The notes: a model not told the origin generated them from the letters alone. DNA of 59,178 bases from Pseudomonas gingeri (GCF_013385425.1 NZ_JACAQA010000036.1:1-59178), one strand, 5' to 3'. Numbered from the stretch's first letter, positions 18,107-27,062 are shown. Numbers and translations are program-made.

Positions 18107-19999
18107 TTATGAGGTCAATCGCTGGAACGCCGTCTCCAGGCTCATGACCCCCAGGTCTTCACCCTGCCGACTGCGCAGGCTGACCTGCCCGGCGGCCTTT
18201 TCCTTCTCGCCCACCACCAGCAGGTACGGCACTTTCTGCAGGCTGTGCTCGCGGATCTTGTAGCCGACCTTCTCGTTGCGCAGGTCCGCGCTGGCCCTCA
18301 GGCCGCGGATCTTCAAACCCTCGGCGACATCCCGGGCATATTCGGCCTGGCCCTCGCTGATGTTCAGCACCACCGCCTGCAACGGCGCCAGCCAGACCGG
18401 CAGCGCGCCGCTGTAATGCTCGATCAGAATGCCGATAAATCGCTCCAGTGAACCGAACAGCGCCCGGTGCAGCATCACCGGCCGTTGGCGCTCGCCACTT
18501 TCGCTGATATAGCCAATGTCGAAGCGTTCCGGCAGGTTGAGATCGACCTGCAAGGTGCCGCACTGCCAGTCGCGACCGATGGCATCACGCAGCACGAACT
18601 CCAGCTTCGGCCCATAGAACGCTCCTTCGCCGGGATTGATCCGGTATTCGATGCCCATCTGCCCGAGGGCACCGATCAGCGCGCCTTCCAACTGGTCCCA
18701 GGTGTCGTCGCTGCCGATCCGGTTGGCCGGGCGCGTGGAGAGCTTCACCACGATATCGTCGAAGCCGAACTCGCTGTAGATATCGAACACCAGGGCAATC
18801 GCCGTCTCGCATTCGGCCTGCATCTGTGCCGGGGTGCAGAAAATATGGGCATCGTCCTGGGTGAAGTGGCGCACCCGCAACAGCCCGTGCAAGGCCCCGG
18901 ACGGTTCGTAGCGATGGACCTTGCCGAACTCGGCGATGCGTAGCGGCAGGTCGCGATAGCTCTTGAGCCCGTGGCCGAAGATCGACACCGCGCCGGGGCA
19001 GTTCATCGGCTTGAGGGCGAACACCCGCTCATCCTCGGTGGTGGTGGTGAACATATGGTCGCGGTAGTTCTGCCAATGCCCGGAGGTTTCCCACAGTCCG
19101 CGATCCATTACATCCGGAGTGTTCACCTCGATATAGCCGGCCTGTTCCTGGCGCTTGCGCATATAGCCGATCAGTTGCTGGAACAGGGTCCAGCCCTTGG
19201 CGTGCCAGAACACCGAGCCCGGCGCGCAGTCATCGAAATGGAACAGGTCCAGTTGCGCACCGAGCTTGCGATGGTCGCGTTTGCCGGCCTCTTCGAGACG
19301 GGTGAGGTAGGCCGTGAGGTCCTTGGCATTGGCCCAGCAGGTGCCGTAGATCCGTTGCAGCGGCGCGTTGTTGGCGTCGCCGCGCCAGTAGGCGCCCGCC
19401 ACCTTGGTCAGCTTGAAGGCTTGCAACAGGCCGGTCGACGGCACATGGGGACCGCGACACAGGTCTTCGAAATCGTCCTGGCGATACAGCGACAGCACTT
19501 CACCGTCCGGGATGGAGCGTATCAGCTCGGCCTTGTAGTGTTCGCCGCGCGCTTCGAAGCAGGCGATGGCTTCATCGCGCGGCAACTCACGGCGGCGCAC
19601 CGAATGATTGGTTGCGGCCAGGGCCTGCATGCGCGCTTCGATCAGTTCCAGGTCCTTGGGCGTGAAGGCGCGCTCATAGGCGAAATCGTAGAAGAAGCCG
19701 TCTTCGATCACCGGCCCGATGGTGACCTGGGCCGAGGGGTACAACTGTTTCACCGCCATGGCCAGCAAGTGCGCGCAGGAGTGCCGCAGAATCTCCAGTC
19801 CCTCGGTGTCCCGTGGGGTGACGATGCTCACGGCCGCGTCCTGTTCGATCAAGGTGCCGCAGTCCACCAGGACGCCGTCGACCCGACCGGCCACAGCCGC
19901 CTTGGCCAGGCCGCTGCCGATGCTGGCGGCCACTTCGAACACCGTCAGCGGTTGGTCGTACTCGCGTTGCGAGCCGTCGGGGAGGGTAATGCGGATCAT
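18107..19999 (-). CDS. thrS: Threonyl-tRNA synthetase paralogue (ThrS2) of the zinc island
   Basis: The 630-residue class II synthetase has all ThrRS parts: TGS domain (about 1-60), editing domain with H73xxxH77 and CRGPH (C181, H185), catalytic core and anticodon-binding domain. The three residues equal to the E. coli zinc ligands are present at C334 (MNCPG), H385 (DDAHIF) and H511 (MLHRA). It is not in the usual thrS-infC-rpmI-rplT context but ends the zinc-island operon, as for the Zur-linked second ThrRS known in pseudomonads. An AAGGA ribosome site precedes ATG 19999. A backup role under zinc shortage is inferred. Confidence 0.88.
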   Translation of the reverse strand: MIRITLPDGSQREYDQPLTVFEVAASIGSGLAKAAVAGRVDGVLVDCGTLIEQDAAVSIVTPRDTEGLEILRHSCAHLLAMAVKQLYPSAQVTIGPVIEDGFFYDFAYERAFTPKDLELIEARMQALAATNHSVRRRELPRDEAIACFEARGEHYKAELIRSIPDGEVLSLYRQDDFEDLCRGPHVPSTGLLQAFKLTKVAGAYWRGDANNAPLQRIYGTCWANAKDLTAYLTRLEEAGKRDHRKLGAQLDLFHFDDCAPGSVFWHAKGWTLFQQLIGYMRKRQEQAGYIEVNTPDVMDRGLWETSGHWQNYRDHMFTTTTEDERVFALKPMNCPGAVSIFGHGLKSYRDLPLRIAEFGKVHRYEPSGALHGLLRVRHFTQDDAHIFCTPAQMQAECETAIALVFDIYSEFGFDDIVVKLSTRPANRIGSDDTWDQLEGALIGALGQMGIEYRINPGEGAFYGPKLEFVLRDAIGRDWQCGTLQVDLNLPERFDIGYISESGERQRPVMLHRALFGSLERFIGILIEHYSGALPVWLAPLQAVVLNISEGQAEYARDVAEGLKIRGLRASADLRNEKVGYKIREHSLQKVPYLLVVGEKEKAAGQVSLRSRQGEDLGVMSLETAFQRLTS

Positions 20000-20035
20000 C
20001 GGTGCTGTCCTTGGTCGGTCGGGCGCTGGAACGGA

Positions 20036-21373
20036 TTAACGGAGAAAGCGCAGGGGCTGGCCCTGGCAGGTGTCGTGGATTTTCCCGGCATGCCAGGCCA
20101 CCTGGCCGGACACCACCGTGGTGCTGACCCAATGGCGAAAGCGCCGCTCGACGAAGGGCGTCCAACCACATTGCGAGAGGAGCGGCTCGGCGCTCACCGG
20201 CCGCGACAGCGGTTCACGGTTTATCAGCACCAGGTCGGCCCAGTAGCCTTCGCGCAGGTAGCCGCGGTCGGGAATGGCGAACAGGTCGGCGACCCGATGG
20301 CTGGTCTTTTCCACCAGGGTGGTCAACGGCAGGACCCGCGCGGCCACCAGCTCCATCAGGGCCGGCAGCGCATGCTGGACCAGCGGCAATCCGGACGGTG
20401 CCTCGCTGTAGGGCCGTTGTTTTTCTTCCCAGGTATGCGGCGCGTGATCGCTGCCGATCACATCCAGGCGGTTGCTCAGCAAGGCTTCGCGCAGGGCATC
20501 GCGATCCGACTGGTGCTTGATGGCCGGATTGCATTTGATCAGGTTGCCCAGGCGCGGATAGTCGCGGTCGTCGAACAGCAAGTGATGCAGGCAGACCTCG
20601 GCGCTGATGTGTTTTTCACTCAGCGGCTTGTTCTCGAACAGCGAAAGTTCGCGCTCGGTGGTCAGGTGCAGGACGTGCAGGCGCGTGCCATGGCGTCGGG
20701 CCAGGTCCACCGCCATTGACGAGGAGCGATAGCAGGCCTCGGCATTGCGGATCAACGGGTGCGCGTCGGCGGGAATGGCAGCGCCGAACAGCTCCCGCAG
20801 GTTTTCCTCGCGGGCCTTGATGGTCGGCGTGTGTTCGCAGTGGGCGAGGAGGATCGTCGGCACTTCGGCGAACAGTCTCTCCAGCACTCGCGGATCGTCC
20901 ACCAGCATATTGCCGGTGGACGCGCCCATGAACACCTTGACCCCGGCCACGCAGGTCGGATCAAGGGCGGCGATGGTGTCGAGGTTGTCGTTGCTGACCC
21001 CGAAGTGAAAGCCATAGTTGGCCACCGAGTGCTGTGCGGCCTTGCGTTGCTTGTCGGCCAGGGCTTCGAGGGTCAGGGTCGCCGGCTGGGTGTTGGGCAT
21101 GTCCATATAGCTGGTGATGCCGCCGACCACCGCTGCCCGCGACTCGCTGTAGAGACTGCCCTTGGCCGGCGCGCCGGGATCGCGGAAATGCACCTGGTCG
21201 TCGATCATCCCTGGGAGCAGCCATTGGCCCGCGGCGTCGATTTCCAGGTCGGCGCTGGCGTTGTGGATCTGGGTGGCGAGGGTCTCGATCCGGCCATTGA
21301 TGACCCGGATATCGGCGTCGAATTCACGCCCCTCGTTCACCACGCGGGCGTTGCGGATCAGCAGGCTGCTCAT
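20036..21373 (-). CDS. Dihydroorotase paralogue (PyrC2/PyrQ-like)
   Basis: The 445-residue amidohydrolase resembles dihydroorotase, which forms dihydroorotate in pyrimidine synthesis. It has the start strand LLPGMIDDQVHFRDPG, a KVFMG candidate carboxylated-lysine region, LAHCEH, LHVLHL and the late GSDHAPH metal motif. The usual HxH is QxH here (Q60, H62). That variant is typical of one dihydroorotase branch and may alter metal use. It lies two bases downstream of the carbonic-anhydrase-like gene and 36 bases before thrS2. The zinc-shortage backup role follows from the Zur-linked context known for PyrQ. Confidence 0.85.
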   Translation of the reverse strand: MSSLLIRNARVVNEGREFDADIRVINGRIETLATQIHNASADLEIDAAGQWLLPGMIDDQVHFRDPGAPAKGSLYSESRAAVVGGITSYMDMPNTQPATLTLEALADKQRKAAQHSVANYGFHFGVSNDNLDTIAALDPTCVAGVKVFMGASTGNMLVDDPRVLERLFAEVPTILLAHCEHTPTIKAREENLRELFGAAIPADAHPLIRNAEACYRSSSMAVDLARRHGTRLHVLHLTTERELSLFENKPLSEKHISAEVCLHHLLFDDRDYPRLGNLIKCNPAIKHQSDRDALREALLSNRLDVIGSDHAPHTWEEKQRPYSEAPSGLPLVQHALPALMELVAARVLPLTTLVEKTSHRVADLFAIPDRGYLREGYWADLVLINREPLSRPVSAEPLLSQCGWTPFVERRFRHWVSTTVVSGQVAWHAGKIHDTCQGQPLRFLR

Positions 21374-21375
21374 GT

Positions 21376-21936
21376 TCAGAACTCGTTTTGCAGGGCCTTG
21401 TAGCCGCGCACCAGATCAACGTTGGTCCGTGCCACGTCTTCGGAAAACTCCGAGGCGCTGACGCTTACCGGCGGGAATTGCGACAGGTCGGTGCCCGGGC
21501 CGATGCGGGTGGTGGAGGGCACGTAGAAGTCCGGCGGCAGGTCGCGACCATCCACCACCGAGTTGTGCCGGACCACGCTGCCGTCACCCACCACGCAGTT
21601 GAACAGCACGCTGTTGAAGCCGATAAACACCCGGTCGCCGACGGTGCAGGGACCATGGACGATGGAGCGGTGGGCGATGGAGGTGAACTCGCCGATGGTC
21701 ACCGCCGCGCCGGATTTGGAGTGGATCACCACGCCGTCCTGGATATTCGAATTGGCGCCGATGACGATGGGGTCCATCTCGCCTTGGGCGTTGACTTCGT
21801 CGGCGCGGATCACCGCGTAGGGGCCGACAAAGACGTTTTCACCGATCACCACCTTGCCGCAGATGATTGCCGTCTTGTCCACGTAAGCGGACTCGGCGAT
21901 CACGGGCAGGTGGCCGGAAGGATTCTTGCGGATCAT
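21376..21936 (-). CDS. Gamma-class carbonic anhydrase-like hexapeptide protein
   Basis: This 186-residue left-handed beta-helix protein is built of hexapeptide repeats (about 10-140: IICGKV, VIGENV, FVGPYAV, AVTIGEF and so on). Candidate metal ligands H72 and the pair H89/H94 (AHRSIVH, five-residue spacing) match the Cam pattern. Gamma-class enzymes can use iron or cobalt in place of zinc, which makes one useful in a zinc-shortage operon. The start overlaps the hisI2 stop by ATGA. It may instead bind another small ligand; carbonic anhydrase activity is not proven by sequence. Confidence 0.82.
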   Translation of the reverse strand: MIRKNPSGHLPVIAESAYVDKTAIICGKVVIGENVFVGPYAVIRADEVNAQGEMDPIVIGANSNIQDGVVIHSKSGAAVTIGEFTSIAHRSIVHGPCTVGDRVFIGFNSVLFNCVVGDGSVVRHNSVVDGRDLPPDFYVPSTTRIGPGTDLSQFPPVSVSASEFSEDVARTNVDLVRGYKALQNEF

Positions 21937-22367
21937 GAAGCGTTCTCCTGAGGGGCGCTGATGACGTGCACCTCGCCGTCACGAATCGCGTTGTAGAAAC
22001 AATTGGGACGCCCGGTGTGGCAGGCCGGGCCTTGCTGGTCGACCCGCAGCAGCACCGCGTCGCCATCGCAATCCAGGCGCGCCTCGATCAGGTGCTGGCG
22101 GTGCCCGGAGGTTTCGCCCTTGCGCCACAGGCGCTGGCGTGAGCGCGACCAGTAGCAGACCTGGCGGCTCTCGAGGGTTTCGCCGAGGGCCTGGCGGTTC
22201 ATCCAGGCCAGCATCAGCACTTCGCCGCTGTCGTGTTGCTGGGTGATCGCGGCGATCAGTCCGTCCTCGTTCCACGGCAGTGCATCGAGCACCGCCGCGA
22301 GAGGCCAGCGGCTACCCAGGGCGGCGCTCTCCAGATCGAGCATCGACAAGGGCGGCCGCGCGGTCAT
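21933..22367 (-). CDS. hisI: Phosphoribosyl-AMP cyclohydrolase paralogue (HisI2)
   Basis: The 144-residue protein matches HisI, which opens the purine ring in histidine biosynthesis. It has GEVLMLAWMN, the Trp/Arg-rich CYWSRSRQRLWRKGETSGH motif and three zinc-ligand cysteines at C100, C116 and C123. These have the canonical 16 and 7 spacing, within LDCDGD and ACHTGRPNC. The ATG overlaps the upstream znuA-like stop by ATGA. As hisE is absent and the gene sits in the zinc operon, it is the second HisI known from Zur regulons rather than the housekeeping copy. Confidence 0.88.
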   Translation of the reverse strand: MTARPPLSMLDLESAALGSRWPLAAVLDALPWNEDGLIAAITQQHDSGEVLMLAWMNRQALGETLESRQVCYWSRSRQRLWRKGETSGHRQHLIEARLDCDGDAVLLRVDQQGPACHTGRPNCFYNAIRDGEVHVISAPQENAS

Positions 22368-23251
22368 TTGCTCAGTGCCGCGTGCAGGGTGTTCATGTTG
22401 TATTCGAACAGGCCGGTAAAGGTGCTGGCCGGACCTTCGGCGGCGAGGGCGTCGGAATACAGGGTGCCGCCGATCTGCGCGCCGCTTTCGTCGGCAATCT
22501 GCTGCAGCAGGCGGGCGTCCTTGATGTTTTCCATGAACACGGCCTTGACCTTGTCCTTGCGGATCTGGGTGATCAGCGCGGCAACTTCGGCGGCGGACGG
22601 CTCACGTTCGGTGGACAGGCCCTGTGGCGCCATGAACTGGATGCCGTAGGCCTGGCCCAGGTAACCGAAGGCGTCATGGGAGGTGACGATGCGACGGTTG
22701 CCGGCCGGCAGGTTGCCGAGCTTGACCTTGGCTTCGGCCAACAGGCTGTGGATCACTTTCAGGTAGGCCTGGCTGTTGCGGGTGTAGTCGTCCTTGTTCG
22801 CCGGGTCGACCTTGATCAGTGCCTTGGTGATGTTGTTCACATAGATTTCGGCGTTGGCCAGGTTGTGCCAGGCGTGCGGGTCGGGAATGGTTTCGCCGTC
22901 GTCGACCATGGTGTGGGAGATCACGCCCTTGCTGGCGGTGACCACCGGTGCCTTGGTCTCGGTGCTGGTCACCAGGCGGTCGAGCCACGGCTCGAAGCCC
23001 AGGCCGTTCTTGACGATCAGCTTGGCGTTGAGCAGGGCCTTGGCGTCATCCGGCGTCGGTTCGTAGGTGTGGGCATCGGCGTCCGGGCCGACCATGCCGA
23101 TGACCGCGATATGGTCGCCGCCGATCTGCTGGGTGATATCTCGCAGGATACTGAAGCTGGCGACCACCGGGAGTTTGTCCGCGGCCTGGGCGGTGGACAG
23201 GTTCAGTGACAAGGCCAGCACGGAGCTGAACAGCACGAGTAAAGCGCGCAT
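22364..23251 (-). CDS. Metal ABC transporter substrate-binding protein (ZnuA-like)
   Basis: This 295-residue periplasmic protein has a signal peptide (cleavage near TAQAAD) and the cluster A-I metal-binding fold. Candidate ligands are H in DADAHTYEP, H in DPHAWHNLANA, H in TSHDAFGYL and an acidic residue near the C terminus. The His-rich loop of classical ZnuA is absent, so zinc is likely but manganese cannot be excluded without context. GAGG lies nine bases before ATG 23251; an alternative ATG at 23266 overlaps the permease stop as ATGA and would add five residues. It delivers metal to the permease-ATPase pair encoded just upstream. Confidence 0.88.
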   Translation of the reverse strand: MRALLVLFSSVLALSLNLSTAQAADKLPVVASFSILRDITQQIGGDHIAVIGMVGPDADAHTYEPTPDDAKALLNAKLIVKNGLGFEPWLDRLVTSTETKAPVVTASKGVISHTMVDDGETIPDPHAWHNLANAEIYVNNITKALIKVDPANKDDYTRNSQAYLKVIHSLLAEAKVKLGNLPAGNRRIVTSHDAFGYLGQAYGIQFMAPQGLSTEREPSAAEVAALITQIRKDKVKAVFMENIKDARLLQQIADESGAQIGGTLYSDALAAEGPASTFTGLFEYNMNTLHAALSK

Positions 23252-23262
23252 CGGATAAGACC

Positions 23263-24132
23263 TCATTGGGATGTAAGCAAGGGCGGGCGGCGCAGCAAAC
23301 CGTGCACCGGACCGAAGACCACGGACAGCAGATAAAAGCCGCCTGCCACCAGCACAATGGCCGGGCCGCTGGGTAGCGAGTAGTAGAACGACAGCAGTAA
23401 TCCGAGGGTGACCGAGACACAGCCGATCAGCGCGGCGATCAGCATCAGCACCGGCAGGTTGCGGCTCCAGAAGCGCGAGGCGATCGCCGGCAGCATCATC
23501 AGGCCGACCACCATCAGCGCGCCGATGGCCTGGAAACCGATCACCAGGTTCAGCACCACCAGGGTCAGGAACACCCCGTGGGCGAGGGGGCCGAGGCGGC
23601 TGACGGTTTGCAGGAACAGCGGGTCGAGGGTGTCCAGCAGCAGCGGGCGATAGATCAGCGCCATCACTATCAGGCTGATGCCACAGACCCAGAGCATGCC
23701 GGTCAGGGTCGGTCCGTCGACCGCCAGGGCCGAGCCGAACAGCAGGTGCAGCAGGTCCAGGCGTTTGCCGGCGATGCCGAGGATCAGCACGCCGCTGGCC
23801 AGGGAGATCGGGTAGATCGCCGCCAGGCTGGCGTCTTCGCGCAGGCCAGTGCGGCGGGTGATCCAGGCCGAGAGCCCGGCCATGCCCATGCCGGCGCCAA
23901 GGCCGCCGAGGGTCAGGGCCGGCAGGCTCAGGCCGGCGATCCAGAAGCCGATGGCGGCGCCGGGCAGAATGCCGTGGGCGACCGCGTCACCGATCAGGCT
24001 CATGCGCCGCAAAATCAGGAACACCCCAAGTGGCGCGGTACTGCAGGCCAGGACCAGCCCACCGATCAACGCTCGGCGCATGAACACGAAATCCTGGAAC
24101 GGTTGCAACAGGTGGCTGGCGAACATCAACAT
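23263..24132 (-). CDS. Metal ABC transporter permease (ZnuB-like)
   Basis: The 289-residue inner-membrane protein has about eight hydrophobic helices and the ABC-3 family pattern (MRRALIGGLVLACSTAPLGV, GDAVAHGILPGAAIGF, and ALMVVGLMMLPAIAS). It forms the channel for the ZnuA-like protein and the ATPase upstream. ATG 24132 overlaps the ATPase stop as ATGA, which fixes the start; longer reading into the ATPase gene is not needed. It lies in the fully overlapping zinc operon. Confidence 0.9.
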   Translation of the reverse strand: MLMFASHLLQPFQDFVFMRRALIGGLVLACSTAPLGVFLILRRMSLIGDAVAHGILPGAAIGFWIAGLSLPALTLGGLGAGMGMAGLSAWITRRTGLREDASLAAIYPISLASGVLILGIAGKRLDLLHLLFGSALAVDGPTLTGMLWVCGISLIVMALIYRPLLLDTLDPLFLQTVSRLGPLAHGVFLTLVVLNLVIGFQAIGALMVVGLMMLPAIASRFWSRNLPVLMLIAALIGCVSVTLGLLLSFYYSLPSGPAIVLVAGGFYLLSVVFGPVHGLLRRPPLLTSQ

Positions 24133-24800
24133 CAGGCTACCTGCGTAATGGGTTGTTGGCGGATCAGCTCGGTGCTGGGCGCCAGGACGCAACCGCTGCT
24201 CTTGATCTGCAAGGCGTTGGGGATGTGCTGGCGCACGGCGGCGAGGTCATGGCAGACCACCACTAGGGTGCGACCTTCGGCGTGCCAGGCGTGGATATGT
24301 TTCCACAGCAGCGCCTGGCCATCTTCGTCGAGGGCGGCGTGGGGTTCGTCGAGCAACAGGACCGGCGCCGAGGCCAGGCTCATGCGGGCTAGCAGGGCGC
24401 GCTGCAATTCACCGCCGGACAAGGCCATCAGCGGGCGATGTTCCAGGCCGCCGAGGTGCCAGTCTTCGAGCACGGCTTGCAGGCGTTCGCTGCGCTGTTG
24501 CGGGGTTTGCTTGATGCCCCAGAACCCGGCGGCCACCAGCTCTTGCAGGCTGATGGGGAATTGCCGGTCCAGATGCTGTTGCTGCGGCAGGAACGACAGG
24601 CTGCCGCGCCGTGGAACATCCAGATGCACTTTGCCGGACAGCGGTTTTTGCAGCCCGGCGATGACTTTCAACAGGCTGCTTTTGCCGGTGCCGTTGGCAC
24701 CGATCACAGCGGTCAGGCTGCCGGCGGCGAGTTCGAAATCCACGGCAGGAGTGAGGGGCTGGCCCGGGGCGCCCCAGCGCAGGCCTTGGCAACGGATCAT
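24132..24800 (-). CDS. Metal ABC transporter ATPase (ZnuC-like)
   Basis: This 222-residue ABC ATPase has Walker A GANGTGKSS, Q-loop FLPQQQH, signature LSGGELQRALLARM, Walker B VLLLDEPHAALDE and the switch His in VVVCHDL. It powers the ZnuB/ZnuA-like importer encoded downstream. ATG 24800 overlaps the folE2 stop as ATGA. A more upstream ATG at 24812 lies inside folE2 and is less likely. Zinc specificity is inferred from the operon. Confidence 0.9.
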   Translation of the reverse strand: MIRCQGLRWGAPGQPLTPAVDFELAAGSLTAVIGANGTGKSSLLKVIAGLQKPLSGKVHLDVPRRGSLSFLPQQQHLDRQFPISLQELVAAGFWGIKQTPQQRSERLQAVLEDWHLGGLEHRPLMALSGGELQRALLARMSLASAPVLLLDEPHAALDEDGQALLWKHIHAWHAEGRTLVVVCHDLAAVRQHIPNALQIKSSGCVLAPSTELIRQQPITQVA

Positions 24801-25693
24801 GCCTGCCTCCAATTCCAGCGGCTCTCAGCCACGGCGTCATGGGCATGCAGGCTTTCGGCGTGAACCACCCGCAAGTGGAAGCCGTTGACCGCGTCCGAGC
24901 GCTTGAGCGCCAGGTTGAGGCGGCGCGCCGCGTCTTCGCAGAACATCAGGTTCTGGCCATTGGCGAGGGCGAAGGCTTGTTCGTCCGCGCGTTTCACCGC
25001 GGTCTGCACGGCAGTGCCGAGGGCGGCCTCGGCGTCGTCGATCAGGGCCTCGAAGGGAAACCGATACGTTTTTTCATCTAAATGAATATGCAATTGTGCA
25101 ATGCTGCGCTGACTGTGAGGTGTGGCGACGACGCCTTGCGGTCCGCCGAGCCAGCTGAGGACGTCACTGTGCTCCAGGGGCTTGTCGGCGAAGTCGTTGA
25201 TGAATTGCTGTTGGATCAACTGCCGGGCGAGGGCGGCCGAGCACGGGCAGGTTGAGGAGTAGGCCACGTCAATTTTTAGTTCCACGTGGAACACTCCGTT
25301 TTTCAGTTCGGCCAAGACACTGACTGGATAGGTTTTCCAGCCGGCCAGCGGACTGACCAACGCCGGGCGTTTGAGCAGCAGATCGCTATGGATGCGTAGA
25401 TAGGCGTTGCTGGAAAGTCCGTCGTGGCTGTCGAGAAATTGCTGCAATACTTCTCGTATCAGCGCGGGCGTCAGGTCTTCCTGTTCCAGTTGTTCCAGGG
25501 CCAGGTACAGACGTGACATATGAATGCCCCGCGCTTCGCCATCGTCGAGGCTGACACCCGCATCGGCTTTGGCGCTGAGGCTGTGGCCGTCAATCGAGAC
25601 GGGCAGGGCAATGCCGCACATGCCCACCCACTCGAGGGGCAAGGCTTGCCGGGATGACTGCGCGGCGATATCCGGCAGCGTCAACGCATTCAT
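24797..25693 (-). CDS. folE2: GTP cyclohydrolase FolE2 (type IB)
   Basis: The 298-residue protein matches the COG1469 family, which makes 7,8-dihydroneopterin triphosphate from GTP for folate synthesis. It uses manganese or other metals in place of zinc, so it replaces zinc-dependent FolE under shortage. Recognisable parts are the N-terminal VGMCGIALPV, the metal/active-site Cys region STCPCSAALARQLIQQQF and the C-terminal NLMFCEDAARRL. It is the first gene of the operon. The Zur-like palindrome at 25726 stands 33 bases before ATG 25693; an ATG at 25705 is an alternative start. Confidence 0.92.
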   Translation of the reverse strand: MNALTLPDIAAQSSRQALPLEWVGMCGIALPVSIDGHSLSAKADAGVSLDDGEARGIHMSRLYLALEQLEQEDLTPALIREVLQQFLDSHDGLSSNAYLRIHSDLLLKRPALVSPLAGWKTYPVSVLAELKNGVFHVELKIDVAYSSTCPCSAALARQLIQQQFINDFADKPLEHSDVLSWLGGPQGVVATPHSQRSIAQLHIHLDEKTYRFPFEALIDDAEAALGTAVQTAVKRADEQAFALANGQNLMFCEDAARRLNLALKRSDAVNGFHLRVVHAESLHAHDAVAESRWNWRQA

Positions 25694-25725
25694 GAGCAGG
25701 TCCATCGTCGGAGTTAAAGTGACAT

Positions 25726-25738
25726 GTTATATTATAAC
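25726..25738. promoter_or_regulatory. Zur-box-like palindrome between folE2 and amidase genes
   Basis: GTTATATTATAAC has perfect six-base arms (GTTATA/TATAAC) around one central base and matches the gammaproteobacterial Zur consensus core. It lies between the divergent zinc operon and the amidase, close enough to cover both promoters. Zinc-loaded Zur is expected to repress both sides. Confidence 0.85.
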
Positions 25739-25820
25739 TATTCAGTCGACGATGCCTTTTTTGCTGGGGCTTTACACAGCGACAACGAGTACGGACGCTC
25801 CCTTATCCGCGGTACCTGTT

Positions 25821-27062
25821 ATGCATAGACGTCAGTTGCTCAACTTTTTATTGGCCGGTGCGGTGGTTTTGCCGTTCGGTGTGTCGGCGGCGCAGATCCA
25901 GAATGCGCGGCTGTGGCGCGACGGCAACAAGCTGCGGCTGGTGCTGGACCTCAGCGGTCCGATTCAATACAAGACCTTTTCCCTGACCTCGCCCGAGCGG
26001 TTGATCATCGACCTGAGCGGCGCCAAGCTGACGGGAGATTTCCGACAGCTAGCGCTGAGCAATACGGTGATCCGTTCGATCCGCTCCGGGCATTTCGGCG
26101 AGGGCGATACGCGGATCGTCCTCGACCTGGCCAACCCGGTTCAGCTCAACAGCTTCCTGTTGCCGCCCGAGGGTACGCAGGGCCATCGCCTGGTGCTCGA
26201 CCTGACCAGCAATGGCAGCGCCGGAGTGCCGACGGCGGCCCTGGCGGCGGCACCGGCGGTCGTCGCGCCGCCGCCTGTGCGGCATGAGGAGGCGAGCGGC
26301 AACACCCATCGCAAGCGCGACATCATGGTGGTGGTCGACCCTGGCCATGGCGGCAAGGATCCGGGGGCCGTAGGTTCCAAGGGCGAGCGCGAGAAAGACG
26401 TGGTGCTGTCCATTGGCCGACTGTTGGCCAAGCGTCTCAAGCGTGAGAAGGGCTTCGATGTGCGCCTGGTGCGCAACGACGACTTCTTCGTGCCCCTGCG
26501 CAAGCGGGTGGAGTTCTCCCGCAAGAACAACGCCGACATGTTTATCTCGGTGCATGCCGATGCCGCACCGCGGATTACGGCTTCGGGGGCTTCGGTGTTT
26601 GCCTTGTCGGAAGGCGGGGCGACGTCGACCACGGCGCGGTTTATGGCCCAGCGCGAAAACGGCGCCGACCTGCTGGGCGCGCAGAGCCTGCTCAATCTCA
26701 AGGACAAGGACCCGATGCTGGCCGGGGTGATTCTCGATATGTCGATGAACGCCACCATCGCTTCCAGCCTGCAGCTGGGGCACAGCGTGTTGGGCAGCCT
26801 GGAAGGCATCACCACCCTGCACCAGAAGCGTGTGGAACAGGCGGGGTTCGCGGTGCTGAAGTCGCCGGACGTGCCGTCGATCCTGGTGGAGACCGGTTTT
26901 ATCTCCAACGCCCGTGACAGCCAGCGGCTGGTCACGGCGCGGCACCAGCAGGCGATTGCCGATGGGTTGTTCGAGGGTTTGAAGCGTTACTTCGAGAAGA
27001 ACCCGCCGGCGGACAGCTATATCGCCTGGCAACAGCAGCAGGTGCAGGAAGGGTTGGTCTAA
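25821..27062 (+). CDS. N-acetylmuramoyl-L-alanine amidase, AmiC type (AMIN + Amidase_3)
   Basis: The 413-residue exported amidase begins with a twin-arginine-like signal (MHRRQLLNFLLAGAVVLPFG). An AMIN peptidoglycan/envelope-targeting domain follows at about 25-130 (KLRLVLDLSGP). The zinc-dependent Amidase_3 domain is at about 170-395, with DPGHGGKDPG, KGEREKDV and SVHADA as metal ligand motifs and the catalytic Glu in LVETGF. It cleaves septal peptidoglycan cross-bridges. Its place opposite folE2 across a Zur-like box marks it as the zinc-regulated AmiC paralogue. ATG 25821 is chosen because it opens the signal peptide; ATG 25752 is possible. Confidence 0.9.
   Translation: MHRRQLLNFLLAGAVVLPFGVSAAQIQNARLWRDGNKLRLVLDLSGPIQYKTFSLTSPERLIIDLSGAKLTGDFRQLALSNTVIRSIRSGHFGEGDTRIVLDLANPVQLNSFLLPPEGTQGHRLVLDLTSNGSAGVPTAALAAAPAVVAPPPVRHEEASGNTHRKRDIMVVVDPGHGGKDPGAVGSKGEREKDVVLSIGRLLAKRLKREKGFDVRLVRNDDFFVPLRKRVEFSRKNNADMFISVHADAAPRITASGASVFALSEGGATSTTARFMAQRENGADLLGAQSLLNLKDKDPMLAGVILDMSMNATIASSLQLGHSVLGSLEGITTLHQKRVEQAGFAVLKSPDVPSILVETGFISNARDSQRLVTARHQQAIADGLFEGLKRYFEKNPPADSYIAWQQQQVQEGLV

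Noticed and set aside
18971..20719. Plus-strand open frame opposite thrS2 and pyrC2
   Set aside because: It spans two conserved genes and their junction, which a real gene would not do, and has no motif.
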